A DNA stretch of 64,000 nucleotides, taken from the NCBI RefSeq assembly GCF_013166655.1, contig NZ_JABKCA010000011.1, forward strand, positions 1-64,000, written 5' to 3'. Made by a program: the position numbers and the translations under genes. Under the pieces are notes generated by a model. The model was not told where the DNA came from. It saw nothing but the letters and a program-made list of their open reading frames with translations, and searched no databases. The DNA is from Lentimicrobium sp. L6 (GTDB lineage: Bacteria > Bacteroidota > Bacteroidia > Bacteroidales > UBA12170). This document shows, piece after piece, positions 35,048-45,675 of the stretch (positions are counted from its first letter, which is position 1; each line of letters begins with the position of its first letter).

Positions 35048-36107
35048 CAGTTTTTATGTTTTGAGGGATAATTAATCGAACCCTAAAGATATTACTTTTC
35101 TTCTCAATTTGAAATAAATGAAATTGCTTGAATAATATTTCGAGTCTTTTTCGCACTGTATAAAGGCCAGTCCCTGAACCTTTCCTATGTGCTGTCTTTT
35201 CATCGTAATTATTTTCTAATTCTAGGTATAAATTACCTTGTTCTACATGACAATTAAAGGTAATGTTTACCTGGTCCACATCTCCCTGTAAGCCGTATTT
35301 TATGGCGTTTTCAAGTAAGGGTTGTAGTATTAATGCCGGAATCTTCATTTCTTTGCAATTGACTTCCCCGTTTCTTTCAAAATGAATTTTGTTGCCAAAT
35401 CTCATAGTTTCAATGGCTAAATATCTTTCTAGGTTTAGCATTTCATCATCTAAGGATATGAGTTTTTTATAATCCTGATTCAAGCTAAATCTTAAATAAT
35501 CAGATAATTCCAGTAGCATATTAGTAGCTTTATCTGGCTGTATTTGAATAAGCGCATGTAAAGAATTTAAACTATTGAACAAGAAATGTGGATTTAGTTT
35601 AGAGCGGAGGAGGTTGATCTCTGTATCTTTGAGCGTTCTTACTAAGTCGTTCTCTTTCTTTTGACGCTGCTGCATATGAGAATAATAGCTGTTCAGGTAA
35701 TAGAAGAGGATAAGAACAATATACATTAAAAAACCATTAAGGTATCTCCAGCTGATTGCTTCCCAAAGGAAATCCTGAATTTCTGGAGTTTCAGAAAACA
35801 GTGCTGATAACAGATAAATACCGCTAATCACCCATATGCTTACTATAATAATTAAAGAACTGGCATGCTCCATAAAAATAGAGAATGTACTTTGTTTTTG
35901 AAACTCATTAAAACGAATAAAAAACCAAAGTCCTATTCCGAATAGATAAAACAACGCACCATATACCAAACCATCCACAACTGCATAATGCCAATCGAAA
36001 TTGAATAATTGCATGAGGGCAAATGTTTGAATGCTAATGATAAGGATCCAAGCCAAGCTATAGAAGGCCAAATTTGCTTTATTACTGAGAACAGGATGCG
36101 GTTTCAT
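35040..36107 (-). CDS. LytS-type sensor histidine kinase
   Basis: 355 aa. Four N-terminal membrane helices (residues about 15-150), then a His_kinase domain with LRSKLNPHFLFNSLNSLHALIQ, where the H of NPHF (near residue 173) is the phospho-site, and a GHKL ATPase end (LILQPLLENAIKYGL near 250, RKGSGTGLYTVRKRL near 310). It lacks a large periplasmic sensor, so it probably senses membrane state or its LiaF-like partner. Operon order is liaF-like, kinase, regulator; the kinase start lies 26 bases after the liaF-like stop. Confidence 0.9.
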   Translation of the reverse strand: MKPHPVLSNKANLAFYSLAWILIISIQTFALMQLFNFDWHYAVVDGLVYGALFYLFGIGLWFFIRFNEFQKQSTFSIFMEHASSLIIIVSIWVISGIYLLSALFSETPEIQDFLWEAISWRYLNGFLMYIVLILFYYLNSYYSHMQQRQKKENDLVRTLKDTEINLLRSKLNPHFLFNSLNSLHALIQIQPDKATNMLLELSDYLRFSLNQDYKKLISLDDEMLNLERYLAIETMRFGNKIHFERNGEVNCKEMKIPALILQPLLENAIKYGLQGDVDQVNITFNCHVEQGNLYLELENNYDEKTAHRKGSGTGLYTVRKRLEILFKQFHLFQIEKKSNIFRVRLIIPQNIKTDD

Positions 36108-36133
36108 AATTTATCTCCTTGTTGATGCTTTAA

Positions 36134-36955
36134 TTAGTATGATTTAATTTCAGCACCTCCAAAGATAACAAGCCCTTTGATTACAAGCACAGAATCGCTT
36201 CCTTCTCCCGTTTGTAGTTCTCGGGAGATGTATCTTTGGTCTGAAAATCCACCAAAAATAGGTGTAGCTTCCAATACAATATTCCAATCTGAAGGCACTA
36301 CAATCTCAGAGCCACCAAACATAAAAAACACATTGAGATAATTTCTTCCAGGAGCTAAACGAGAGCGAGTCATATTTACTTCAGAACCTCCAAAGATGGC
36401 CGTCATGCGACCACCTTTAAAGTTTGAAGAGTTTATTCTTTTTTTAGTACCACTAAATATAGCCACATCATCCACATAGTCGGCATCAGAAAAAGAGGTG
36501 TTTTGGTATTTTTTTCCATGAGGGCCTTGATGGGGAGGGGTGAATGGGCCAGAGCCATTTCCTTTGTCGTTTCTGTCATTCCCATCGTTATTATTGTTAT
36601 TCCATGGGCCATTAAAGTTATGACCAGGACGTTTGAAGAGCAACATGATACCAACAATGATAATCACTACAGGCCAGAAAAGCTGACCAGCTCTAACAGA
36701 TAGGTCGAAAATATTTGGTAGCCAAAAGAAAGTTCCAATGGCGATAAGGATAAATCCAGCTACTTTATTTCTAGAAAGGGTAAGGTTTAAGATACCGATT
36801 CCAATAAGTAAGGTTTTCCAGCTGAAAATATAATACCTTATTTCGGGAGTGAGGAAATCGAAATTACGGAGCAAGAAAAGTAGTCCGATAGTCAGTACAA
36901 CAATTCCTCCTATGAGGTGATTATTTGTTTTGTTGGCAGGGGCTTGATTTGTCAT
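36134..36955 (-). CDS. LiaF-like membrane protein
   Basis: 273 aa. Four short hydrophobic hairpin segments (residues about 12-110; GGIVVLTIGLLFLLRNFDFL, WPVVIIIVGIMLLFKR), a His/Gly/Asn-rich linker, then a beta-helix-like C-terminal domain about 165-273 (FGGSEVNMTRSRL, PIFGGFSDQRY, LVIKGLVIFGGAEIKSY), as in LiaF/DUF5668-type proteins. LiaF inhibits a partner kinase in Firmicutes; here it leads a LytS/LytTR operon, which suggests a similar envelope-stress circuit. Function by analogy only. Confidence 0.75.
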   Translation of the reverse strand: MTNQAPANKTNNHLIGGIVVLTIGLLFLLRNFDFLTPEIRYYIFSWKTLLIGIGILNLTLSRNKVAGFILIAIGTFFWLPNIFDLSVRAGQLFWPVVIIIVGIMLLFKRPGHNFNGPWNNNNNDGNDRNDKGNGSGPFTPPHQGPHGKKYQNTSFSDADYVDDVAIFSGTKKRINSSNFKGGRMTAIFGGSEVNMTRSRLAPGRNYLNVFFMFGGSEIVVPSDWNIVLEATPIFGGFSDQRYISRELQTGEGSDSVLVIKGLVIFGGAEIKSY

Positions 36956-36993
36956 GATTTCTATTTTTTAGTTTTATTTTCTAATTGATGAAG

Positions 36994-37001
36994 CAAAACT
37001 A
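36994..37001 (-). promoter_or_regulatory. Bacteroidota -7 box for the LiaF/LytS/LytTR operon
   Basis: Minus strand TAGTTTTG is an exact TAnnTTTG match, 38 bases before the ATG at 36955. A TTG at about 37022-37024 sits 20 bases further upstream, at the right distance for the -33 element. Confidence 0.5.
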
Positions 37002-37147
37002 GGTTCAGAAGGTTTTTTTCGCAATCGCTTTTCGGTGAACGGAGGTTATGTTTCGGTGAATGACGAAAATACAACCATTAAGCTCACTATTATATAAAAC
37101 AAACCCTCAAGAATAAGGATAAATTCTAAATGATAAGTTTAAACCAT

Positions 37148-38368
37148 TTAGGAAACAAGATTACTAGACAATTGTCTTAATGGATACAGAACAGAAATGG
37201 CACTCATGGTTAATACCATAAATAGGACTTTAAAGAAATCAGAGAAAATGATTTGGACAGGATAAGCATCAACAACGAAACCTGTCCCGCCTTGACCCAA
37301 AGAAATGACACCAAATTGCTGCTGAATAAACGCGATTAAACCACCCATTAGCAGCCCGATTAAACCACCAGCCAAGCTAATCATCATTCCTTCCATAGCA
37401 AAGATTCTCAGGATTAGTTTCTTAGAGGCCCCCATAGCTCTCAATGTCGCCATATCTGGTTTCTTGTCAACTATCAACATACTAATGCTACCGATTATAT
37501 TAAAAGTAGCTATCAGCAAGATAAAGCCAAGAATAAGATAAACCATAGCCTTTTCCGACTGCATGACTTGTAGTAGTACCGATTGCTGTTCGAGACGATT
37601 TTTCACAATAAAACCCTCCCCTAAAAGTTTCTTTATTTCTTTTTGTACTTCATTATAATCATAACCTTGTTCCATTGCTAATTCAAAAGAACTGCATACA
37701 TTTTTTTGACCTAAAATATCCTGTAGTGCTTGAAAGGAGATAAAAGCATAATGTTCATCATAATCTTGGCGCACGCTAAAATATCCCGAAGGAAACAAGC
37801 TCAACGTTTTAAAAGAATCGTCTAGTTTAGTACTGGCTTTTTTGCTTTTATCTGGCACATATACTTGTATTGAAGAATAAAAATCACTCAATCGGCTTTG
37901 TAAACGATAAGCCACTCCATAACCTAAAACTATGTAATCGGCTCGTTTTTCACGTAATTTAAACTGTCCTTGAACCATCAAAGTATCCATCTGACTCATG
38001 ATGGCAAAAGAGGAATCCACACCTTTTAATTTCACTATGGCTTGGCGGTCTTTGTATTTTAATAGTGCATTTTCTTCTAAAACAGGGCATACGTATTTTA
38101 CTCCTTTAATATTTTGTAGCTTCTCCAAAGGAAAATCTTTCATATGGATGGTTTTCCCTGTGGAGGGCTCTACCACTAATTCTGGATTAAAGCTATTGAA
38201 TAGTGAAATGACCAACTTTTCGAAGCCATTAAAAACAGACAGTACAATAATTAATGCAGCAGTAGTCAGCATCACACCAACAACAGAGATGATGCTGATG
38301 TAATTAATAATGTGATGCGATTTCTTGGCGAAAAGGTATCGTTTGGCTATGTAGAAGTCGGTTCTCAC
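37148..38368 (-). CDS. LolC/LolE-like ABC permease
   Basis: 406 aa from a GTG. Four membrane helices: one at about 20-45 after RTDFYIAKRYLFAKKSHHIINYISIISVVGV, and three in the last 140 residues (FILLIATFNIIGSISMLIV, ATLRAMGASKKLILRIFAMEGMMISLAGGLIGLL), with a large periplasmic domain between. This is the FtsX/MacB fold of LolC/E, which drives lipoprotein release to the outer membrane; the LolD ATPase is not adjacent. It follows the PorT-like gene by one base (TAA-A-GTG), so both are cotranscribed. Confidence 0.8.
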   Translation of the reverse strand: MRTDFYIAKRYLFAKKSHHIINYISIISVVGVMLTTAALIIVLSVFNGFEKLVISLFNSFNPELVVEPSTGKTIHMKDFPLEKLQNIKGVKYVCPVLEENALLKYKDRQAIVKLKGVDSSFAIMSQMDTLMVQGQFKLREKRADYIVLGYGVAYRLQSRLSDFYSSIQVYVPDKSKKASTKLDDSFKTLSLFPSGYFSVRQDYDEHYAFISFQALQDILGQKNVCSSFELAMEQGYDYNEVQKEIKKLLGEGFIVKNRLEQQSVLLQVMQSEKAMVYLILGFILLIATFNIIGSISMLIVDKKPDMATLRAMGASKKLILRIFAMEGMMISLAGGLIGLLMGGLIAFIQQQFGVISLGQGGTGFVVDAYPVQIIFSDFFKVLFMVLTMSAISVLYPLRQLSSNLVS

Positions 38369-38369
38369 T

Positions 38370-39107
38370 TTAGAAAATCACCCCTAGATTTAGTTCGAAA
38401 TAATAAGGAACAGCCTTTGCATCGACGCTGTTATCAACAGTGTTTGTCCCTTTTAGAATATTTGTAAATCCGTTATTAAAATTGATTCCGATCACAACAC
38501 TTACCGATTCGTCAATTACATACTCAGTTCCAGCTCCTACTAATAAGGAAGCTTTTACGAGAGTTGTTTCTTCTTTAATGTCTATTTTGTTCTCGCCATA
38601 TGAATATTTCCCAGTTATGGGATTACTTCCGCTATACTCATCATTGGCTTTCGCTCGTATATTGAATCCAGTATTAATCCCTATCTGTCCAAAAAACTTT
38701 AAATTTTTTGCCAATTCATTGGTTTTCATTTTCAGTGCCATTGGTACCTCAATATATCTTAGATTATAATCTCTTTGCATTTCACCAGTATAATCCATAG
38801 GAATTCCAGCAGTTTCAAGAGTGGCCATATGAGGGTATTTTAATTTTCCACCAAAATAACTCACATTAAAGCCTGTGGCTAGATAGTAATTCTCCATTAG
38901 CGTAATATCAGCTATTAAACCCCAAGAAAATGTAAAGTCACTTCCGTTTCCTTCGTAGTTTTTGGCATCTGGACTTAACCAACTAATAGCAGGGCTTAAT
39001 TTAAATCCAAATTTAAAAGGTTTCTGCTGGGCTCGGCTCGAGATGCTGAGCATCAAAAACAGAACGATAAGAGAACTAAAGAGCGTGTTTTTAATATAAT
39101 ATTTCAT
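38370..39107 (-). CDS. PorT-type outer-membrane beta-barrel protein
   Basis: 245 aa with signal peptide ending SSRAQ. The mature protein alternates beta-strands (KFGFKLSPAISWLSPDAK, GLIADITLMENYYLATGFNVSYFGGKL, YFELNLGVIF) and resembles PorT/outer-membrane-protein-2 barrels. The window lies in a T9SS-bearing genome and PorT proteins are implicated in T9SS, but this small barrel family is broad and the link is inference only. It is the first gene of a two-gene operon with the LolC/E-like permease. Confidence 0.75.
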   Translation of the reverse strand: MKYYIKNTLFSSLIVLFLMLSISSRAQQKPFKFGFKLSPAISWLSPDAKNYEGNGSDFTFSWGLIADITLMENYYLATGFNVSYFGGKLKYPHMATLETAGIPMDYTGEMQRDYNLRYIEVPMALKMKTNELAKNLKFFGQIGINTGFNIRAKANDEYSGSNPITGKYSYGENKIDIKEETTLVKASLLVGAGTEYVIDESVSVVIGINFNNGFTNILKGTNTVDNSVDAKAVPYYFELNLGVIF

Positions 39108-39286
39108 CCGTTTATATTTTATTTTCGTTGATTTATAAAAGTGTTTGAATTAAAAAAAAACATTTTTAACTGAAATTTGTGTAGATTATTCATGTTTTAA
39201 AGCTACCAAATGAGTGGTTTATGTGCTAAATTGGCATTAATTCCTTAAAAAACGAATGAAATCTCATTTCATTTTAACGAAAGTAT

Positions 39287-39294
39287 TATATTTG
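39287..39294 (+). promoter_or_regulatory. Bacteroidota -7 box for the PorT-like barrel gene
   Basis: TATATTTG matches TAnnTTTG exactly, 77 bases upstream of the ATG at 39372. It leaves a leader of about 70 bases. Confidence 0.45.
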
Positions 39295-39371
39295 AAAGTT
39301 CAAACAGCCAAGTGCGATGGCTATTTTTAAACAAATCTATGTTGAGTAAGTAATTATAAAATCTATATGTT

Positions 39372-40025
39372 ATGAGAAAATTATTCCTTGTTTTTACGGT
39401 GTTATTAATGAGCACAGCCTTAATGGCTCAATTGCCAAATATTGGTATTAGAGGAGGTCTAACGACTTCAAAATTATCAACAAATCTAAGTGAAAATTTT
39501 GCATCTGAAAATCAGTTGGGTTATCAAGGTGGTGTGTTTGTTCGATTAAAATTCAATAAGTTATATATTCAGCCAGAAGCGATCTATAACCATAGGAGTA
39601 CTAAATTAGAGTACGAAGTAGTACCTGTATTAGATTATGATAATCAGAAAGTGGGTGCTAAAACCAGTATGAAGATTGGTACTATAGATGTTCCTGTTCT
39701 TGTAGGTTTTTATTTGGTAAAAAGTAAAATGTTCAATTTGAGGATTTTTGCGGGACCAGAAATTTCTTTCGCATCTAGTAAAAGTGTAGAATATCAATAT
39801 ACAACTGGAGATGGTACTGATTTCAATGGTGAGGTAGTGGATCCGATTACCGTTGATGATTTCAACCAAACTACATGGTATATGCAGGCTGGAGCTGGGG
39901 TTGATGTTCTTTTCTTCACTTTCGATGTACGTTACGAAAAAGGCTTGAGTGATTTGTATAATAAAAGTGATTTCAACTTTAAAAATAATGTCTGGGTATT
40001 TACTTTAGGTTTTAAATTTATCTAA
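39372..40025 (+). CDS. PorT-family outer-membrane beta-barrel protein
   Basis: 217 aa with a signal peptide ending in ALMAQ. The eight-strand pattern (LPNIGIRGGLTTSKLST, GGVFVRLKFNKLYIQPEAIYNH, DVPVLVGFYLVKSKMFNLRIFAGPE, VWVFTLGFKFI) is typical of small porin-like barrels with an aromatic C-terminus. It is unrelated in detail to the barrel at 38370. It has its own promoter and terminator. Probable outer-membrane structural protein; substrate unknown. Confidence 0.75.
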   Translation: MRKLFLVFTVLLMSTALMAQLPNIGIRGGLTTSKLSTNLSENFASENQLGYQGGVFVRLKFNKLYIQPEAIYNHRSTKLEYEVVPVLDYDNQKVGAKTSMKIGTIDVPVLVGFYLVKSKMFNLRIFAGPEISFASSKSVEYQYTTGDGTDFNGEVVDPITVDDFNQTTWYMQAGAGVDVLFFTFDVRYEKGLSDLYNKSDFNFKNNVWVFTLGFKFI

Positions 40026-40040
40026 AGAAATAAAAAAATT

Positions 40041-40077
40041 ACAAAACCGTTTCCTTAATCAGAAACGGTTTTTTTTG
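40041..40077 (+). terminator. Terminator after the PorT-like barrel gene
   Basis: AAAACCGTTTC and GAAACGGTTTT pair perfectly around CTTAATCA, then a T run. Confidence 0.85.
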
Positions 40078-40097
40078 TAATCTATAATTTAATAAAA

Positions 40098-41087
40098 ATG
40101 AGGCAGGTAAAACACTTTAAACTCTCTTTGATATTTTTTGTAATTTTAATATTTGCAAGCTCATGCAATCATCCTTTTAACGTGGATGTTTCAGATATAG
40201 AAAGTAGGGATATTAAAATTCAACGCTATGAACAAGCTTTGTTTGCTGCGCCATTAAGTATAGGAAGAATAAATGAGCTACAAACACAATTTCCACTTTT
40301 TTTAGGCAACAAAACACTACAAGAAGACCAAATTGTACAGTTAAAAAACTATGTGAGCGACCCTTATTTGCAGAAGCTTTTCGACGAAACTGAGAAGGTA
40401 TTTCCTAACTTAACGTCTCAAGAAGTTGAACTATCAAAGGCCTTTCAGTATTTACAGTTCTATTTCCCCAAATTTCAAATTCCAGAAGTATATTCTTATA
40501 TCTCCGGCGACCAAGCGGAAACCTATTATGAGGATCCTGTTATAGTTATCAGTCTAGATCATTACTTAGGCTATAATCACGAAGCTTATAACATGGCTGG
40601 AACTCCAAAATACAAGCAGTTTTCTCTAGATAAAAAATTTTTCCTTAAGGATGTTCTAATGGCCATTGCTAAGTCTTATATTCCATCTCCAGGGAATAAT
40701 ACCCAACTTCTAGAGCAGATGATTTATGAAGGTAAAATGCTCTATTTTATCAAAAGTATGAGTCCTGCATTAAGCGACAAAGTGCTTTTTACTCAAACAG
40801 AAACTCATTTTCAATGGCTTCAAGAAAAAGAAAAAGATTTATGGAGGTATTATATTGAGAATGAATTATTATACACTTCAGATTACTTGACTTATAATAA
40901 GTTCATTTCAGATTCACCATTCACAACATCATTAGGTGATGATTCTGCGCCACGAACAGGAATTTGGCTTGGCTATCAAATTGTATTTTCTTACATGAAG
41001 AAAAATGAAGTGGAACTAAAAGATCTCCTTCAAAACAAAGATGCCCAGCAAATACTGATTAAGTCTGGGTATAAACCTGGATTGTAG
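40098..41087 (+). CDS. gldB: Gliding-motility-type lipoprotein GldB
   Basis: 329 aa. Lipobox ASSC with Cys at residue 23, then VDVSDIESRDIKIQRYEQALFAAP, the start of the GldB family. Further GldB-like segments are FPLFLGNKT, VISLDHYLGYNHEAYN (near 152-167; conserved in the family) and an NELLYTSDYLTYNKFISDSPFTTSLGDDSAPRTGIWLGYQIV end. GldB is required for gliding in Flavobacterium and belongs to the T9SS/gliding gene set. No other gld gene is nearby. It lies between a terminator and guaB; its start follows the previous terminator by 20 bases. Confidence 0.85.
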   Translation: MRQVKHFKLSLIFFVILIFASSCNHPFNVDVSDIESRDIKIQRYEQALFAAPLSIGRINELQTQFPLFLGNKTLQEDQIVQLKNYVSDPYLQKLFDETEKVFPNLTSQEVELSKAFQYLQFYFPKFQIPEVYSYISGDQAETYYEDPVIVISLDHYLGYNHEAYNMAGTPKYKQFSLDKKFFLKDVLMAIAKSYIPSPGNNTQLLEQMIYEGKMLYFIKSMSPALSDKVLFTQTETHFQWLQEKEKDLWRYYIENELLYTSDYLTYNKFISDSPFTTSLGDDSAPRTGIWLGYQIVFSYMKKNEVELKDLLQNKDAQQILIKSGYKPGL

Positions 41088-41203
41088 ACCTTTATAAATA
41101 TACTGCTAGTTGATTCTCTTAGGTGACAATCCATATAAAAATTATGATGTTATATATACCTTGGATTCAGGTTTTTTAACTTTTTAAGCAGTCTTATTTT
41201 TCA

Positions 41204-41211
41204 TACTTTTG
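41204..41211 (+). promoter_or_regulatory. Bacteroidota -7 box for guaB
   Basis: TACTTTTG is an exact TAnnTTTG match, 22 bases upstream of the guaB ATG. No clear -33 element. Confidence 0.5.
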
Positions 41212-41230
41212 CACAAATTTTTAAACATAA

Positions 41231-42697
<1,467 letters not shown>

Positions 42698-42734
42698 TTC
42701 ATTTATCCAATCATAAAGTCAAAACAATTAAAAA

Positions 42735-44744
42735 ATGAAATTCTTTAAATCTTTATTGTTAAGCTTAGTTGCTGTTCTTATCGTATCTCAAGTACAGTCG
42801 CAAAATGCAGAAAAAACCTTAATGACCGTTGGTGAGGAAGCCATCACTGTTGAGGAATTTTGGAATATCTATCAGAAAAACAACACTGATAAATCAATAG
42901 ACAAAAAATCTGTAGATGAATATCTTGACCTCTATGTTAACTTCCGATTAAAAGTAAACGAAGCCAAATCCATGAAAAAAGATACGGTTCCTTCTTTTAT
43001 TAAAGAGCTTGAAGGTTATAGAGATCAGTTGGCAAAGCCTTATTTGGTTGATGAGGATATCAATGAGGAATTAATGACGGAAGCTTATGACCGCATGCAA
43101 AAAGATGTGAGAGTAAGCCACATCTTATTATTTCTTGATGAGGATGCCTTACCAAAGGATACTTTGAAAATCTATAATAAAATTGATAAAATCAGAGCAG
43201 AAATTGAATCTGGCGAAATTAGTTTTGCGGATGCTGCAGTTAAATATTCTGATGATCGTTCTGCTAGAGATATGCCTGCTGAAGGGCGAAGACCAGCAAG
43301 AAAGGGGAATCAAGGTGATTTAGGCTATTTTACAGTATTCGATATGGTTTATCCTTTTGAAGTTGCGGCTTATAATATCGGTATTGATGAAATGTCAGCT
43401 CCAACTCGTTCTCGCTTTGGATACCATTTGATTTATAAAACAGATGAAATACCAGCGATAGGAAAAGCTCAAGTAGCTCATATTTTCATTAAAAGTATGG
43501 AGGGTGACACTGCAGTTGATCCAGTGGAAGCTAAGAAGAATGTAGAAGCTATTTATGCTAGATTTTTAGCGGGTGAGTCTTTCGAAGATTTAGTGAAGAC
43601 CATGTCTGATGATAAAGGTTCTGCAGTTAAAGGTGGGGAACTACCCATGTTTGGTGCAAATCGTATGGTTCCTGTTTTTATTAAGCAAGTTTCAGAATTT
43701 GATAGCATAGGGCAAGTTTCTGCCCCTATACAGACCATGTATGGCTGGCATATTGTGAAATTCTTAGACCAAAAACCCATTGGTTCTTTCGAAAGTGTTA
43801 AAAGTGAAATCAAAGACAGATTGAAGAAAGATGTAAGAAGCGAAAAAGGACGTCAGTCTAAAATTGCTCAAGTGAAAAAAGAGGAAGGTTTTAAAGAAAA
43901 CCCTGCTGCTTTAAAGGAGCTCACCACGCTGCTCGATTCTACTCTGTTGGCTCATAAATACGATGAAGAAAAAGCAAAAGAATTTACCACAGAATTATTC
44001 ACATTAGCTGATGAATCTTATACCCAGTATGATTTAGTGGTTTATATTCAAGCCAGCGGTAAGAAAGCTGCTATTACGGACTTATCTCGTTATATTTATA
44101 AGAAATATCAAGATTTCGTTGATGAAACAGTCATTGATTACGAGAACCGTCACTTAGAAGCTAAATATAAAGAGTTTGCTTTATTGATGAATGAATACCG
44201 TGATGGTATCTTATTATTCGATTTGATGGATGAGAAAGTTTGGTCAAAAGCCGTTAAAGATACTACTGGATATGAAGCTTATTTCAACGAACACCGCAAC
44301 GATTATATGTGGGACAAACGAGTGGATGCTGCTACTTTTACTTTTACCAATCCAGAAGCATTTAGTACAGTCCAAGCTCTGGTTCAGTTAAATAAAACTG
44401 ATTTAGATATTTTAGGTGAATTACAAAACGACAGCTTGAACGTAGTAAAATACGAGCGTGAAAAGTATTTAAAAGGCGACAATGCTGATATTGATAATGT
44501 AAAATGGAAAACGGGTTCATATGAAGTGATTAAGAACGAAGCAGGAACTCCATTGGCTTTAATCAGAATTCATGAGAAATTAAAACCCATGCAAAAAGAA
44601 TTATCAGAGTGCAGAGGTATGGTGATTTCTGATTATCAAAATGAATTAGAAAAGCGGTGGATAGTAGAATTAAAAGCAAAATATCCTGTGATTATCGATA
44701 AGGAGGTTTTAAAAGATTTAAAGTCTAATGGACTTGTAAAATAA
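42735..44744 (+). CDS. Periplasmic parvulin-type peptidyl-prolyl isomerase (two PpiC domains)
   Basis: 669 aa with a signal peptide ending in VQSQ. A SurA_N/PpiC-type N-domain is followed by two parvulin domains, about residues 120-230 (VRVSHILLFLDEDALPKD, AVKYSDDRSARD) and 240-345 (AQVAHIFIKSMEGD, MSDDKGSAVKGGELPMFGANRMVP). The last 300 residues form a helix-rich domain of unknown role. It helps fold outer-membrane proteins in the periplasm. It heads a set of three chaperone genes together with the lipoprotein PPIase-like protein and SurA. Confidence 0.88.
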   Translation: MKFFKSLLLSLVAVLIVSQVQSQNAEKTLMTVGEEAITVEEFWNIYQKNNTDKSIDKKSVDEYLDLYVNFRLKVNEAKSMKKDTVPSFIKELEGYRDQLAKPYLVDEDINEELMTEAYDRMQKDVRVSHILLFLDEDALPKDTLKIYNKIDKIRAEIESGEISFADAAVKYSDDRSARDMPAEGRRPARKGNQGDLGYFTVFDMVYPFEVAAYNIGIDEMSAPTRSRFGYHLIYKTDEIPAIGKAQVAHIFIKSMEGDTAVDPVEAKKNVEAIYARFLAGESFEDLVKTMSDDKGSAVKGGELPMFGANRMVPVFIKQVSEFDSIGQVSAPIQTMYGWHIVKFLDQKPIGSFESVKSEIKDRLKKDVRSEKGRQSKIAQVKKEEGFKENPAALKELTTLLDSTLLAHKYDEEKAKEFTTELFTLADESYTQYDLVVYIQASGKKAAITDLSRYIYKKYQDFVDETVIDYENRHLEAKYKEFALLMNEYRDGILLFDLMDEKVWSKAVKDTTGYEAYFNEHRNDYMWDKRVDAATFTFTNPEAFSTVQALVQLNKTDLDILGELQNDSLNVVKYEREKYLKGDNADIDNVKWKTGSYEVIKNEAGTPLALIRIHEKLKPMQKELSECRGMVISDYQNELEKRWIVELKAKYPVIIDKEVLKDLKSNGLVK

Positions 44745-44758
44745 TACTTAATAGCGAG

Positions 44759-44802
44759 CCCAAAGTTGAGCGTAGCGTTTCAAGAACCTCCTCTACTTTG
44801 GG
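44759..44802 (+). terminator. Inverted repeat between PPIase genes (attenuator?)
   Basis: CCCAAAGT with ACTTTGGG, extended by GAG/CTC, form a stem around a 28-base loop. The right arm overlaps the in-frame TTG at 44798, and no T run follows, so it may reduce rather than stop transcription into the next gene. Confidence 0.35.
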
Positions 44803-44809
44803 TTTACTT

Positions 44810-45673
44810 ATGATGAAAAAATGGACTCAAATATCACTTATTTTATTGCTGCTCATGTCTTCATTTGCTTGCAAGAGACATCTGTATTCCGATAAAGAAA
44901 CAGTATTGGCCAGAGTGGGTGAAAGTTATTTGTATCTTTCTGAATTATCTGAAAATATTCCTAGAAATATTAACAATACAGATAGTATTCAAATGCTTAA
45001 TAGCCTTGTTGACAACTGGGTGAGAAAAGAATTATTATTGCAACATGCCGATAAAAACTTACCTGATAGCTTAAAAGATTTCTCAGAACAGTTGAGAATC
45101 TATGAAAATAGTTTGACTATTTATGAGTTCAAAAAGAAATTGGTGAATCAAAGGTTAGATACTGTGGTTGAAACTAAGGAGATTGAAAAATATTATGAGG
45201 ATCATTTAAAAGATTTTCAGTTGAAAGACAATATTCTTCAGTTTGCATTTATTCAGATTCCTATTCAATCAGATTCAGTAGATCAGGCTAAGGAGTATAT
45301 TCAAAATATCGCAGATACTGCTCTTGATAGAAGTAGAGTTGAAGTGTTTTGCCAAAACAATGCCATTGATTATTACTTGAACGATGAACATTGGATATCT
45401 TTCAATGAACTCATTAAAAGAGTTCCTATCGAGACCTATAACCAAGAACTCTTTTTGGAGAATAATAAGTTTATAGAAATAAAAGACCATCCCTATTGGT
45501 ATTTTGCCAATTTGCGAGATTTTAAAATAAAAGAAGATGTGAGCCCTTTAAATTTTGAAAAGGATCACATACGAAATATTATTCTTAACCGAAGAAAGTT
45601 GAATATGTTGAATAGCTTAGAAAACGATATATACGAAGAAGCTACTCGACAACAACAATTCGAAATATACTAA
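44810..45673 (+). CDS. PPIase-like periplasmic lipoprotein
   Basis: 287 aa from the ATG at 44810 (next ATG 44813); the TTG at 44798 lies inside the hairpin arm and is unlikely. Lipobox SSFAC (Cys near 22). The N-terminal part (VLARVGESYLYLSELSENIP, IQMLNSLVDNWVRKELLLQHAD) matches the SurA_N/trigger-like chaperone fold. A parvulin domain is weak (QFAFIQIPIQSD near 150); active-site residues are not evident. The gene sits 2 bases before surA, so it is translated with it as a periplasmic folding helper. Confidence 0.7.
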   Translation: MMKKWTQISLILLLLMSSFACKRHLYSDKETVLARVGESYLYLSELSENIPRNINNTDSIQMLNSLVDNWVRKELLLQHADKNLPDSLKDFSEQLRIYENSLTIYEFKKKLVNQRLDTVVETKEIEKYYEDHLKDFQLKDNILQFAFIQIPIQSDSVDQAKEYIQNIADTALDRSRVEVFCQNNAIDYYLNDEHWISFNELIKRVPIETYNQELFLENNKFIEIKDHPYWYFANLRDFKIKEDVSPLNFEKDHIRNIILNRRKLNMLNSLENDIYEEATRQQQFEIY

Positions 45674-45675
45674 AT

